DNA from: an uncultured Anaerolineae bacterium
Lineage (GTDB): Bacteria; Chloroflexota; Anaerolineae; Anaerolineales; Villigracilaceae
Assembly (NCBI GenBank): GCA_903875215.1
Contig: CAIQVH010000018.1
Span: 1 to 64,000 of the forward strand
Direction of reading: 5' to 3'
Length of the DNA: 64,000 nucleotides
The notes below the pieces were generated by a model. The model worked only from the letters and a program-made list of their open reading frames with translations, had not been told where the DNA came from and searched no databases. Made by a program: the position numbers and the translations under genes. Numbering within the stretch: the first letter of the stretch is position 1; every line of letters starts with the position of its first letter. This document shows, in pieces, positions 1-9,386 of this stretch.

Positions 1-1334
<1,334 letters not shown>

Positions 1335-1407
1335 AAATATCACTCTTACGAGTGTAAGTTACGGAATAAAAAACGACAGGGTTGTCGTACTTCTTATCAC
1401 TCTTCAG

Positions 1408-1420
1408 TTGTTAAGGTGCC
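1408..1420 (-). promoter_or_regulatory. Possible boxA-like antitermination element in the rRNA leader
   Basis: On the minus strand the sequence GGCACCTTAACAA lies about 75 nt before the 16S 5' end. It matches the E. coli rrn boxA (TGCTCTTTAACAA) at 10 of 13 positions and sits where a boxA normally lies, between the promoters and the mature 16S. The function is inferred from that match and position alone. Confidence 0.45.
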
Positions 1421-1625
1421 TTCAACTCGGCGGACGGCGAACCACCCGCACCATGTTGGCCTGTCAAGGTTCCCCGAGAGACAAATTTACCGATGTCGCA
1501 CTTTCTACATCGGCGCACCAGACTGCAATACATTTGTTTTGCGTCTCTGGCGGGGACGTCTCTCTAAGTTGTAAGCGATCTGTCGGGATTGACTGACGAA
1601 ATCGTTCTTGCTGACTGGCTTTACT

Positions 1626-1653
1626 ATTATATTCAGGCCGCTTTTTTTGTCAA
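1626..1653 (-). promoter_or_regulatory. rRNA promoter, proximal of three
   Basis: Minus strand: -35 TTGACA (1648-1653) and -10 TATAAT (1626-1631), both perfect consensus, separated by 16 nt. It is the promoter closest to the 16S gene, about 290 nt upstream of the mature 5' end. Confidence 0.85.
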
Positions 1654-1738
1654 GGGTTTTGTCTGACAAGTTTTTTTACTGCTTTTTCGTCAGGCATCGC
1701 GCTTGTTTTGTTCACCCCGTTTTTTGGGGCGAGAGCGA

Positions 1739-1766
1739 ATTATATTCATCCGCCGCGATCTGTCAA
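1739..1766 (-). promoter_or_regulatory. rRNA promoter, middle of three
   Basis: Minus strand: -35 TTGACA (1761-1766) and -10 TATAAT (1739-1744) with a 16-nt spacer, the same design as the proximal copy 113 bp away. The surroundings of its -10 (GAATATAATTCGC) also resemble those of the distal copy. Confidence 0.85.
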
Positions 1767-1842
1767 GGTCTTTTTGCAACCAGTTTGCGAATTCGTTCAC
1801 AAGCTCACTTTTTTTGTTGCCTGTCCTTGACAGCGAAGCCGA

Positions 1843-1870
1843 ATTATATGCAGATGAAGAAAAGAGTCAA
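1843..1870 (-). promoter_or_regulatory. rRNA promoter, distal of three
   Basis: Minus strand: -35 TTGACT (1865-1870) and -10 TATAAT (1843-1848), again with exactly 16 nt between them. It is 104 bp from the middle copy. The whole 1335-1921 stretch is markedly T-rich on the plus strand and holds no convincing coding sequence. Confidence 0.78.
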
Positions 1871-1921
1871 GAGAAATTCATCCATTTCAAGGTATTTTAA
1901 GGTTAAAGATTCTAAATCCTT

Positions 1922-1960
1922 AAGGAAGCCGGGCTTCTGTTTTAGAAGCCCGGCTTCCTT
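1922..1960 (-). terminator. Strong hairpin after the aldo/keto reductase gene
   Basis: A perfect 17-bp inverted repeat (arms 1922-1938 and 1944-1960, 5-nt loop) begins 2 nt past the reductase stop codon. The T-run beyond it is poor, so it may work partly as a transcript stabiliser. It also separates the minus-strand operon from the rRNA promoters. Confidence 0.7.
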
Positions 1961-1962
1961 GT

Positions 1963-2937
1963 TTACTGATTAGGCTTATTACCAAGGATCGCTTCAATTT
2001 GCTGGAGTACTTCGGGGGTCAACTTTTCTGAAACAGCAAGGGCCTGCATGTTTTCGTGCACCTGGGCAACCCGGCTTGCGCCGGTGATGACGGTGCTTAC
2101 GTTGGGATTCGTCAGGCACCAGGCAATGGCAAGTTGAGACAAACTGGCGCCCAGGGAATCGGCAACCGGCTGAAGGGCGCGAACCTTGGTCAGACGCTGC
2201 TCGTCGGTCAGCTGGTCGCGCAGCCACTCGTAGCCGGGGAGATTTCCACGGCTGTCGGCGGGGATGCCCTGATTGTATTTTCCGGTCAGCAGGCCAGAGG
2301 CCAGTGGAGACCAGGTGGTGGAGCCGTAGCCGTATTCTTTGAACAGACGGGCGTAGTCTTTTTCAAAACGCTCGCGGACAAACATGTTGTAGTGCGGCTG
2401 CTCCATGACGGGCTTGTGGAGGTGATGCCGCTCGGCAATCTCGATGGCGGCAATAATTTCAGCCGCCGACCACTCGGAAGTTCCCCAATAGATGGCTTTG
2501 CCACGCTCGATGAGGTTGTGCATGGCCCAGACAGTTTCTTCGATGGGAGTGGTTGGGTCGGGGCGATGGCAGAAAACGAGATCTACATATTCCAGGCCGA
2601 AGCGCTGCAAAGAGCCATCCATGGCTTCAAGCAGGCGCTTGCGATTGAGAGTGTTTTTTTCGTTGACGCCGTCGTGCAGGCCCCAGAAGAATTTAGTGGA
2701 GACGAGGTAACTGGAGCGGCGCCAGCCCAATTTCTTCAGGGCGGCACCCATGACTTGTTCGGATTTTCCACCAGCGTAGACTTCGGCGTTATCGAAGAAG
2801 TTTACGCCATAATCGCGCGCGGCAGACATCATTTCTATGGCGGCGTTGGTATCGGCCTGGTTATGGAAAGTGACCCAGGATCCAAATGAGAGGGCGCTGA
2901 CTTGCAGGCCGGAGCGGCCCAGATGACGGTATTCCAT
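1963..2937 (-). CDS. Aldo/keto reductase, Kv-beta-like (AKR6) type
   Basis: This is a 324-residue NADPH-dependent aldo/keto reductase with a single TIM barrel. The family tetrad is visible: D49 and Y54 in [12 protein letters not shown]82 in STKFFWG and H124 in VFCHRPD. The N-terminal [16 protein letters not shown] and the [13 protein letters not shown] stretch place it nearer the potassium-channel beta-subunit/YghZ branch than the metabolic AKR1 enzymes. It is cytosolic and should reduce carbonyl compounds; the substrate is unknown. AAGGAG lies about 11 nt before the ATG. It is the last gene of a minus-strand operon, 28 nt after the AMMECR1-like gene and directly before a hairpin. Confidence 0.9.
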   Translation of the reverse strand: MEYRHLGRSGLQVSALSFGSWVTFHNQADTNAAIEMMSAARDYGVNFFDNAEVYAGGKSEQVMGAALKKLGWRRSSYLVSTKFFWGLHDGVNEKNTLNRKRLLEAMDGSLQRFGLEYVDLVFCHRPDPTTPIEETVWAMHNLIERGKAIYWGTSEWSAAEIIAAIEIAERHHLHKPVMEQPHYNMFVRERFEKDYARLFKEYGYGSTTWSPLASGLLTGKYNQGIPADSRGNLPGYEWLRDQLTDEQRLTKVRALQPVADSLGASLSQLAIAWCLTNPNVSTVITGASRVAQVHENMQALAVSEKLTPEVLQQIEAILGNKPNQ

Positions 2938-2965
2938 GAGTTGCGGTACTCCTTAAACGGTGAAT

Positions 2966-3541
2966 TTAGCGGGATTCGTGAAATTCTTCTACCTGGTAAA
3001 TCTGGACTTCGAGATGTTTGCTGCGCCAGGCAGAAGATTGTGCACCCATTTTCTGACAGAGGCGGCTGAGAAATTCGGCTTTGTCTGGCAGCTGTTCCCA
3101 GACCTGGGGGAGGAATGTGCCGCGGCGGCTGCCATCGCGCAGGATGACGCCATCAATACCGGGACACAGGCGGGAGAGCAGGTCTTGCGCGTCGGTGTAG
3201 GGCAGTGCCTGGGGCGGGGTGAGGCGCGAGATTTCGATGAGCAGCCGAGGTAACTCGGCGGGGCTGACGGGCGGGAAACGCGTGTCTTCGAGCGCGGCGG
3301 CCACCGCGTGCTCGCGGACGTCGGCGGCGAGAGGCTGATAGGGTTCCAACGCGCCAATGCAGCCACGCAGCTGGCCGTGGATCGTCAGGGTGACGAAGGA
3401 GGCGCCTGCGGTGCGCAGGGCAGGAGGCAGGCGGGAGAGTTCGAGCGGGGGAAGTTTTTCGCCGCGCACAGCACTTTCGAGCGTGGTGCGTGCCAGGCGC
3501 AGGAGCAATTCCCTTTCAGATTCTGTCAGTTTTTCTGTCAT
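2966..3541 (-). CDS. amrA: AMMECR1-domain protein (AmmeMemoRadiSam system protein A)
   Basis: This 191-residue protein is a complete AMMECR1 domain. The invariant LRGCIG motif is at residues 58-63, followed by the family's RFPPVSPAEL segment and GVILRDGSRRGTFLPQVWEQL. In many bacteria this family is encoded beside a Memo-like protein and a radical SAM enzyme (the AmmeMemoRadiSam trio), but neither partner is in this window. The molecular function of the family is not settled, so the name is a family assignment and not a role. It sits between the flavin reductase (27 nt upstream) and the aldo/keto reductase (28 nt downstream), which suggests co-transcription. Confidence 0.88.
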   Translation of the reverse strand: MTEKLTESERELLLRLARTTLESAVRGEKLPPLELSRLPPALRTAGASFVTLTIHGQLRGCIGALEPYQPLAADVREHAVAAALEDTRFPPVSPAELPRLLIEISRLTPPQALPYTDAQDLLSRLCPGIDGVILRDGSRRGTFLPQVWEQLPDKAEFLSRLCQKMGAQSSAWRSKHLEVQIYQVEEFHESR

Positions 3542-3568
3542 GCTGACCTGCCTTTTCAGTGCCGGTCG

Positions 3569-4051
3569 TCAGGCGATCCGGCGGTAGCCGCGGTCATAAT
3601 AGAGCAAGGGGCCGGTTTCGGCGTTCGTCCGGGCGGCGAGGACTGCGCCAATGAAGATTGTGTGGGTGCCCGAGGCAAAGGTGGCGATGACGCGGCAATC
3701 AAAATGAGCGAGGCCCGGCTCGATGAGCGGGACGCCGGTTTCAAGGGTGAAGGTCTGCAGGCCGGCGAGGCGATCCTGTTCGTCGGCGATACGCCCGGCA
3801 AAGCGGTCGGAGAGATCCTGCTGCCCTTCGCTGAGGATGGTAATGCCGAAGGTGTGCGCATTTTTAACCAACTCATGGGTGCGGGTGTTTTGGGCGAGTG
3901 AAATGAGGACTTGCGGTGGTGTCAATGAGACGGAGGTGAATGAGCTGACGGTCATGCCATGGGCCAGGCCGTCGTGCGTAGCGGTGACAATGACCACACC
4001 GGTGGCCCACTGACGCATGGCATTGCGAAGTACTTCGGGGTCGAGAAACAT
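3569..4051 (-). CDS. Flavin reductase-like FMN-binding split-barrel protein
   Basis: This protein of about 160 residues belongs to the flavin reductase/HpaC-like split-barrel family. Typical features are FATGV-like RQWATGVVIVTA near the N-terminus, HGMTVSSFTSVSLTPP (flavin-phosphate loop), and the later FDCRV and HTIFIGAV strands. Such proteins bind FMN and reduce free flavin with NAD(P)H, often for a partner oxygenase; no oxygenase is nearby. The ATG at 4051 is chosen because GGAG lies 6 nt upstream. Longer frames start at 4078 or 4105, but the ATG at 4078 overlaps the -10 box of a good promoter and would be upstream of the transcript start. It is the first gene of the operon with amrA and the aldo/keto reductase. 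Confidence 0.87.
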   Translation of the reverse strand: MFLDPEVLRNAMRQWATGVVIVTATHDGLAHGMTVSSFTSVSLTPPQVLISLAQNTRTHELVKNAHTFGITILSEGQQDLSDRFAGRIADEQDRLAGLQTFTLETGVPLIEPGLAHFDCRVIATFASGTHTIFIGAVLAARTNAETGPLLYYDRGYRRIA

Positions 4052-4076
4052 GCTGGTCTCCAATGCTGTTTGCTTC

Positions 4077-4105
4077 ATATTACTTCCCGAGGGGGGCGGC
4101 GTCAA
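4077..4105 (-). promoter_or_regulatory. Promoter of the flavin reductase operon
   Basis: Minus strand: -35 TTGACG (4100-4105), 17-nt spacer, -10 TAATAT (4077-4082). The predicted start near 4070 leaves a leader of about 19 nt that carries the GGAG ribosome binding site for the ATG at 4051. Confidence 0.7.
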
Positions 4106-4136
4106 GGCATAATTGGCCTGTTTTGCTCCGAATGGC

Positions 4137-4166
4137 TTGCCATTTAGCGAGTTTTTAAGGTACTAT
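4137..4166 (+). promoter_or_regulatory. Possible promoter of the amidase gene
   Basis: TTGCCA (4137-4142), 18 nt, TACTAT (4161-4166). If used, transcription would begin near 4173, supporting the ATG at 4184 over the upstream in-frame TTG at 4166. Confidence 0.4.
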
Positions 4167-4183
4167 TGAATACACGAGCAACT

Positions 4184-4972
4184 ATGGAAACTTCCCCAGA
4201 ACCTTCTTTCAGTCGTCCAACTCCGGAGCCAGAACCGCGCCGGAGAGTCCGATCGCCGCGCGTTTTACGACGCACCATGACCATGGCCTTCCTGGTGGCC
4301 ACACTGTTTGTTACGCTGACGCCCGGCACGCTTCCGGGAAATCTGCGCAATCAGCTGGCCATTTTGCTGACTCCGCAGCCGGATCTGGGCAGCCTGCCCG
4401 GCGGAACGCCGCGCCCACGTTTAAAGATTGGGATCGTGGCCGGACACTGGGGAAATGATTCGGGCGCGGTGTGTGCCAACGGTACGACCGAACAGCAGGT
4501 CAACCTGGACATTGCGACACGGGTGCAGCAGAAAATGAACGCACTGGGCTACGAAACCGACTTACTGGAAGAGTTTGATCCGCGCCTGACGGGTTACCAG
4601 GCAACGGTGCTGGTTTCAATTCACAATGACTCGTGCATTTATGTCAACGACCAGGCGACCGGGTTCAAAGTGGCAGCGGCCATGAGTTCGCGGGATATCA
4701 ACCTGGCTAACCGGCTGGCCGGATGCCTGCGCAACCGTTACCAGTTGATGACCGGGCTGCCCCTGCATGACAGCGTGACCAATGATATGACGCGCTACCA
4801 CGCTTTTGACGAAATCAACTCGGATACGACGGCAGCGATCATCGAAACTGGTTTTCTTAACCTGGATTACCGGATCCTGACGGAGAATACAGACCAGGTC
4901 GCCACCGGGGTTTCGGAAGGAATTTTGTGCTTTATCAATAACGAACACATTGACCCAACTCCGAATCCTTAA
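4184..4972 (+). CDS. Membrane-anchored N-acetylmuramoyl-L-alanine amidase (Amidase_3)
   Basis: This 262-residue protein has a Pro/Arg-rich cytoplasmic head (1-32), one membrane segment (about 33-50) and a zinc amidase domain (about 80-262). Amidase_3 zinc ligands can be placed at H88 (VAGHWG), E103 (TTEQQVN) and H147 (SIHND), with the catalytic Glu at E221 (IIETGFLN). It should cleave the amide bond between MurNAc and the stem peptide. An in-frame TTG at 4166 has an AAGG 5 nt upstream and would add six residues; a promoter-like sequence overlapping it favours the ATG. The L,D-transpeptidase gene follows after 60 nt on the same strand, so the two probably act together on the wall. Confidence 0.85.
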   Translation: METSPEPSFSRPTPEPEPRRRVRSPRVLRRTMTMAFLVATLFVTLTPGTLPGNLRNQLAILLTPQPDLGSLPGGTPRPRLKIGIVAGHWGNDSGAVCANGTTEQQVNLDIATRVQQKMNALGYETDLLEEFDPRLTGYQATVLVSIHNDSCIYVNDQATGFKVAAAMSSRDINLANRLAGCLRNRYQLMTGLPLHDSVTNDMTRYHAFDEINSDTTAAIIETGFLNLDYRILTENTDQVATGVSEGILCFINNEHIDPTPNP

Positions 4973-5032
4973 GACACCTGAAGCTGCCGGCATCCTGGCA
5001 GGTCATGGTTCTGCGTTTGATTAAAGGTGTGA

Positions 5033-6334
5033 ATGGACTCCAATCAAGTTTCGGCTTACAAGGTCATTGAGCAGGCGCAGCAGGCGATGAGGCGGGGAGA
5101 CGCAATTGCCGCCCGGCAATTTGCAGAACAAGCCGCGCTGGCCGCACCGGAGCTTGAGGAGGTGTGGTTGACGCTGGCCGCCCTGGCGGCCCCGCGCGCC
5201 AGCGTGGAATACCTGCAACAGGCGCTGCGCATCAACCCGCAGAGCCAGCGCGCTCAAAAAGGGCTGATCTGGGCGATGGGGCGCTTGCAGGCTGAGCAGC
5301 CATCTGCAGCAGATGCCACCCCCCAGCCTGCCGAGAAACCCTACAGAGCGGAACCCGCCTCCCCGCCTCGCGAACAACTGACCGGGGAGAGCACTGAACC
5401 GCTGTCGCGCCCGCTCGCAGCCGCGCTGCAGCCGCATCCCGCCCGACAGAATGCATCAACCGCCCCAAGGAGAATTCCCCAACCCGTTAAAAACCAACCC
5501 AAAAGCAGACGGATCGGCAAACAGATTGCATATGCGGCATTCTCGGTGCTGCTGATTTGCCTTGTTGCCGGGGTGCTGCTCGCCAGCCGGACTACGCCGG
5601 TTGCGGCGCTGTTCAGCAAACCAGTCAGCGGTCCGGCCTGGGCACCGGCAGTGGTATCCAAAGGCGTGGAAGCTCCGGCGCAACCGCCAACCCTGGCGCC
5701 GACATTGACTTTTCTGCCAACCGCGGGTTTTACAGCCACGGCCAGCGCCACGCGGACGGCTGCACCAACCCTCACAGGCACGACTGCCGCGACGGAGACG
5801 CCGCTTCCCAGCGCAACCCCCCTGCCAACCTTTACACCTGCGCCAACTGACACCCCCGCCCCAACTGAAACGCCTTCGATCACTCCTACAGAAGGCCCAT
5901 CTCCGACACCGCTGCCGACTGATACCGCCATGCCCACTGCGGTGTTGCCCACGCCAGTCTATCTTCCAAGCCTGCCGAGCAGTGAGCGCTGGATCGAGGT
6001 TAATCTCTCGCAACAGATGGTTTATGCCTACGAGGGCTCGACGCTGGTCAATTCTTTCCTGGTTTCAACCGGCACAGCGCAGACTCCTACGGTGACTGGG
6101 AGCTATCGCATCTATATCAAGCTGCGCTCAACGACCATGACAGGGCCAGGGTATTACCTGCCCAACGTACCGTTTACGATGTATTTTTACAAGAGCTATG
6201 GTCTGCATGGCACCTACTGGCACAGCAATTTCGGAACGCCGATGAGCCATGGTTGTGTCAATTTAAGCACCCCGGATGCCGAATGGCTGTATAACTGGGC
6301 ATCCGTTGGAACATTGGTCAATATTCATTACTAA
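5033..6334 (+). CDS. L,D-transpeptidase (YkuD) with TPR-like head and Thr/Pro stalk
   Basis: This 433-residue protein has four parts: a short helical TPR-like head (about 6-85), a membrane segment (about 164-184), a long Thr/Pro/Ala-rich stalk (about 205-315) and a C-terminal YkuD domain (about 321-433). The catalytic signature is complete: H392 in LHGT and S405-H406-G407-C408 in MSHGCVN, with C408 the nucleophile. The family forms 3-3 peptidoglycan cross-links or attaches proteins to the wall. The helical head would lie in the cytosol and the enzyme outside. AAGG lies 6 nt before the ATG. It follows the amidase gene and precedes a LURP-one-like gene by 12 nt. Confidence 0.9.
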   Translation: MDSNQVSAYKVIEQAQQAMRRGDAIAARQFAEQAALAAPELEEVWLTLAALAAPRASVEYLQQALRINPQSQRAQKGLIWAMGRLQAEQPSAADATPQPAEKPYRAEPASPPREQLTGESTEPLSRPLAAALQPHPARQNASTAPRRIPQPVKNQPKSRRIGKQIAYAAFSVLLICLVAGVLLASRTTPVAALFSKPVSGPAWAPAVVSKGVEAPAQPPTLAPTLTFLPTAGFTATASATRTAAPTLTGTTAATETPLPSATPLPTFTPAPTDTPAPTETPSITPTEGPSPTPLPTDTAMPTAVLPTPVYLPSLPSSERWIEVNLSQQMVYAYEGSTLVNSFLVSTGTAQTPTVTGSYRIYIKLRSTTMTGPGYYLPNVPFTMYFYKSYGLHGTYWHSNFGTPMSHGCVNLSTPDAEWLYNWASVGTLVNIHY

Positions 6335-6346
6335 AAGGAGAACCCT

Positions 6347-6925
6347 ATGCACACCTCTTTTCAGCATGACCAGTACCTGCTTAAGCGGCAGGTTTTCGCC
6401 CTGACGGGAAAGTTGCGATTTTTCAATTCGCAGGGCCAGCTGGTGCTATTCAGCGAGCAGAAAATGTTCAAGCTGCGCGAGGACATCCGCCTTTACGCAG
6501 ATGAACAGAAAACACAGGAAGTCCTGTCCATCAAAGCCCGCCAGATCGTGGATTTCTCGGCAGCCTATGACGTGGTGGACACCCTGAGCGGCGAAAAGGT
6601 GGGCACGCTGCGCCGCAAGGGACTGAAATCGATCTTGCGGGATGAGTGGGAAGTGCTGGGGCCCAACGACGCGCCGATCGGATTGTTATTTGAAGACAAT
6701 ATGGGGCTGGCCTTGCTGCGCCGCCTGGTACTGGGCTCCCTCCTGCCGCAGAATTATGATCTGACGATTGGCGAGCAGCGCGGGGCGGATATCAGGCAAC
6801 GCTTCAACCCTTTCCGTTATGAATTGGAGATCGATTTCAGCGTCGACAGCACACGGCAGTTGGATCATCGTCTGGGCATTGCTGCGGCGGTTTTGCTCGC
6901 CATTATCGAAGGACGGCAGGAATAG
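6347..6925 (+). CDS. LURP-one/scramblase-like beta-barrel protein
   Basis: This 192-residue protein resembles the LURP-one-related (Tubby C-like, phospholipid scramblase-like) family. It shows the repeated short-strand pattern, for example QYLLKRQVFALTGKLRFFNSQG near the N-terminus, FKLREDIRLYAD and the VGTLRRKGLKSILRDEWEV region. It ends in a hydrophobic helix LGIAAAVLLAIIE, as in related family members. The biochemical role of the bacterial proteins is unknown. AGGAG lies before the ATG, and the gene is 12 nt from the L,D-transpeptidase and 3 nt from the next gene, so the three are probably one transcript. The assignment rests on pattern only. Confidence 0.7.
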   Translation: MHTSFQHDQYLLKRQVFALTGKLRFFNSQGQLVLFSEQKMFKLREDIRLYADEQKTQEVLSIKARQIVDFSAAYDVVDTLSGEKVGTLRRKGLKSILRDEWEVLGPNDAPIGLLFEDNMGLALLRRLVLGSLLPQNYDLTIGEQRGADIRQRFNPFRYELEIDFSVDSTRQLDHRLGIAAAVLLAIIEGRQE

Positions 6926-6928
6926 TCA

Positions 6929-7351
6929 ATGGCCCGCCACGCGCTCTTTCCCGGTCTTGTTTTTGATGAACAAGACCGCCCGCTGGAGGTCGGCCAGATC
7001 GGCAGCGAGGCGGCTTATGTGATTGATGATGCTGGATTCCGGCGTCACATCCCATCTGATCAGATTGACCGGGCTGTGCTGGCCGAGGTCAAGAAAATGA
7101 TCGAGGGAAACGAGGAACTCTTGAGTGCCCAGACGGCCAAAATGTTAGGCGCAGAAGATCTCTTCAGCCGGGCAATCATCGAGCAGCAGTTGAAACATGT
7201 CGACCGGCAGTTTGATCTTTTATTCGAGGCCGGCATACCGGAAGAGATGCGCGCCTACCTGGGCATGGTTGGGTTTAAGGTTATCGTGAATTATCACGGA
7301 GAAGTGATTGAGGTGCGCCAGGCCAGCGGCGCCAGCGATCGGGGAGAGTAA
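6929..7351 (+). CDS. Conserved-looking hypothetical protein, 140 residues
   Basis: I do not recognise this soluble 140-residue protein. The N-terminal half (about 1-45) reads like a small beta domain (LVFDEQDRPLEVGQIG, AYVIDDAGFRRHIPS). The remainder is helical and acidic, ending in a strand (FKVIVNYHGEVIEVRQ). There is no signal peptide or membrane segment. It begins 3 nt after the stop of the LURP-one-like gene, so translation is probably coupled and the two products may act together. A strong bidirectional terminator follows. Confidence 0.75.
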   Translation: MARHALFPGLVFDEQDRPLEVGQIGSEAAYVIDDAGFRRHIPSDQIDRAVLAEVKKMIEGNEELLSAQTAKMLGAEDLFSRAIIEQQLKHVDRQFDLLFEAGIPEEMRAYLGMVGFKVIVNYHGEVIEVRQASGASDRGE

Positions 7352-7371
7352 GCTGCCCTGGAATAAAAATG

Positions 7372-7415
7372 AAACGGAATGCCCCGCGCCAACTGGCAGG
7401 CGGGGCATTCCGTTT
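7372..7415. terminator. Bidirectional terminator
   Basis: Perfect 16-bp inverted repeat (7372-7387 and 7400-7415) with AAA at one foot and TTT at the other. It lies between the plus-strand cell-wall cluster and the minus-strand histidine kinase and probably serves both. Confidence 0.8.
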
Positions 7416-7440
7416 AACAGGGTTTTCCCATACTCCCGGC

Positions 7441-9360
7441 TTATTCCGCCGGGAAGGGCAGCGAGACGGTAAATTTTGTCCCGCTGCCGGGGGTGGATTC
7501 GACCCAGATGCGGCCCTGATGGTTTTCCACGATTGACCGGACGATGGCCAGCCCGAGACCGGTGCCCGGTATGCCGCGTGGGGCGTTACTGGCGCGATAG
7601 AATTTATCAAAGATGTGTGGCTGGTCGGGCAATGGGATGCCGACGCCGGTATCGGAGACTTCAAAGTGGACCTGGTCTCCTGCGCTGCGCAGCGTGGCCG
7701 ATACTTCCCCACACTGCGGGGTATATTTGATGGCATTCACCAGCAGGTTGTCGACCATCTGGCGCAGCCGCACGGGATTGCCACGCAAAACGGGAATATC
7801 GGGCTCGATGGACAGCTTGAAAGTGATTTGCTTTTCGCGGATTTGCGTGCCCAGGTTATCTGCCGTGGTTTTGAGAACCGTGTTGAGTGCAACATCTTCC
7901 TTTTGCATATCCAGGCCCGATTCGATGCGGCCCAGATCTAGCAGGTCGTTGACCAAAATGGTGATGTTCTGTGCGCTGGTCTGGATGTGCTTGACGAATT
8001 GTTTTTGTTGCTCGTTGAGCGGCCCCACCCGTTCTAGCAATTCGACATAGCCGAGGACTGCAGTCAACGGAGAGCGCAGGTCGTGGGAAATGGTGTGGAT
8101 AAAGTCGCTCTTCAGCCGGTCGAGCATTTTCATGTGGGTGACATCTTCAAGGGTGATGACCACTCCGACATCCGGGATGGGGGTGTATTGTGACCGGAAC
8201 ATCCGTCCATCCTTGAAGATGGTCTCGATGAGTTGGCATGGAGTTTCGCGAATGACGGGCAGCAGGGCGAGAAAATCGGCGTGGGGAATGGCTGCCAGAA
8301 CGGGTTTTCCGTCCAGGTCCTCGGAAGACAGGTTGAAGATATTCCGCATAGCCGGGTTAAGCAGGATGATCTTCTGATTTTCGTCGAGCAGGATGACGCC
8401 ATCTTGAATATGATGGAGGGTGGTTTCGAGTTTGGTACGTTCATTTTCTGAGGCATGACAATACTGCGCGTTCAGGATGGCGCTGGAAGCATGCTCGGCC
8501 AGGATGGTCATCAATTTTTCATGATGCTGGCTGAAGGGTTGCCTAACCTGGCGATTGTATACACCCAGCACGCCAATCACCCGGTCTCTGGAATGCAGGG
8601 GAACATAAATGAGCGAATACGCCAGGTAGGAAGTCTTGATTTTTTTTGGAGTAGTATGGTTCAGGAGGATGGGTTCACCGGTGTGGATGACCTGCCCGGC
8701 TAAAGTATCTTGTACCGGCAGCCGGAAGGTGCGGACAAAACTCTCCTCCAAATTGCGCCCGGCGCGCATGTACAGTTCGTTGGTCCCAGGGTCAAGCAAG
8801 AGCAGGTGGCCTTCCTCGGCGCCGGTCAGCTTGACAGCGGCATTGACCACGTTGATGAGCACGACATCCATGTCCAGCGAGGCGCTGATCGAGCGCCCGA
8901 GCCGGGAGATCGTTTCCACTTCTTCCATGCGTTGTTCAAGAGATGCGGTGTTGCGGCGCACTTCGCGGCGGACCCAGTCGCTGATGCGATGGGCGCGTTC
9001 CTGGCTGCGCTTGATGGAGAGGATGATATCGTCAATTTTAAGTGGGGGGCTAAGATAATCGCTCAAGCCCAGTTGCATGGCCTGTCGGACTTGGGCCGCG
9101 TCATCGTTGCTTGCGAAGAAAATGACCGGCATGGTCGGAAAGCGGCCTAGCAGGCTGGCAGCCAGCTCCAGGCCATTTTTACCAGAAAAAGATTCGGCCA
9201 GCACCGCCAGCGCCGGCACCGATTCGTGCAGAATTTTATCCACTGCTGCTGAATCAGCAGCGATGGCAACCCGATACCCCCCGGCGCGCAAGGCGCGTTC
9301 CAACAAATCAAGGGTAGGAGATCTATCTATGGCAAGCAAAATCAGGTCTGACGCAGACAT
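7441..9360 (-). CDS. Hybrid sensor histidine kinase: pseudo-receiver, GAF, PAS, HisKA, HATPase
   Basis: This soluble 639-residue kinase has a receiver-like domain (about 5-120), coiled coil (about 125-155), GAF (about 155-300), PAS (about 308-410), HisKA with phospho-acceptor H426 (ISHDLRSPL) and a HATPase domain (about 520-637; NAIKYTP, DTGVGI and GTGLGL boxes). The kinase core looks intact. The receiver is degenerate: the phospho-acceptor Asp position is A55 (VLAES before GLEL) and the N-terminal acidic pair is reduced to one Asp, so it is probably a protein-interaction or sensory module. No ribosome binding site is well placed. A TATACT box ends 6 nt before the ATG, suggesting a leaderless mRNA or read-through from the upstream partner 26 nt away. 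No cognate regulator is adjacent. Confidence 0.92.
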   Translation of the reverse strand: MSASDLILLAIDRSPTLDLLERALRAGGYRVAIAADSAAVDKILHESVPALAVLAESFSGKNGLELAASLLGRFPTMPVIFFASNDDAAQVRQAMQLGLSDYLSPPLKIDDIILSIKRSQERAHRISDWVRREVRRNTASLEQRMEEVETISRLGRSISASLDMDVVLINVVNAAVKLTGAEEGHLLLLDPGTNELYMRAGRNLEESFVRTFRLPVQDTLAGQVIHTGEPILLNHTTPKKIKTSYLAYSLIYVPLHSRDRVIGVLGVYNRQVRQPFSQHHEKLMTILAEHASSAILNAQYCHASENERTKLETTLHHIQDGVILLDENQKIILLNPAMRNIFNLSSEDLDGKPVLAAIPHADFLALLPVIRETPCQLIETIFKDGRMFRSQYTPIPDVGVVITLEDVTHMKMLDRLKSDFIHTISHDLRSPLTAVLGYVELLERVGPLNEQQKQFVKHIQTSAQNITILVNDLLDLGRIESGLDMQKEDVALNTVLKTTADNLGTQIREKQITFKLSIEPDIPVLRGNPVRLRQMVDNLLVNAIKYTPQCGEVSATLRSAGDQVHFEVSDTGVGIPLPDQPHIFDKFYRASNAPRGIPGTGLGLAIVRSIVENHQGRIWVESTPGSGTKFTVSLPFPAE

Positions 9361-9386
9361 GGCGGAAGTATACCTTACCAGTTTGG

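Noticed and set aside
2056-2889. 277-codon frame antisense to the aldo/keto reductase
   Set aside because: The sense strand encodes a complete enzyme with its catalytic tetrad; the antisense frame has no recognisable features.
4051-4105. Longer N-terminus for the flavin reductase (start at 4105 or 4078)
   Set aside because: These starts lie within or upstream of the -35/-10 promoter elements and lack the GGAG site that precedes 4051.
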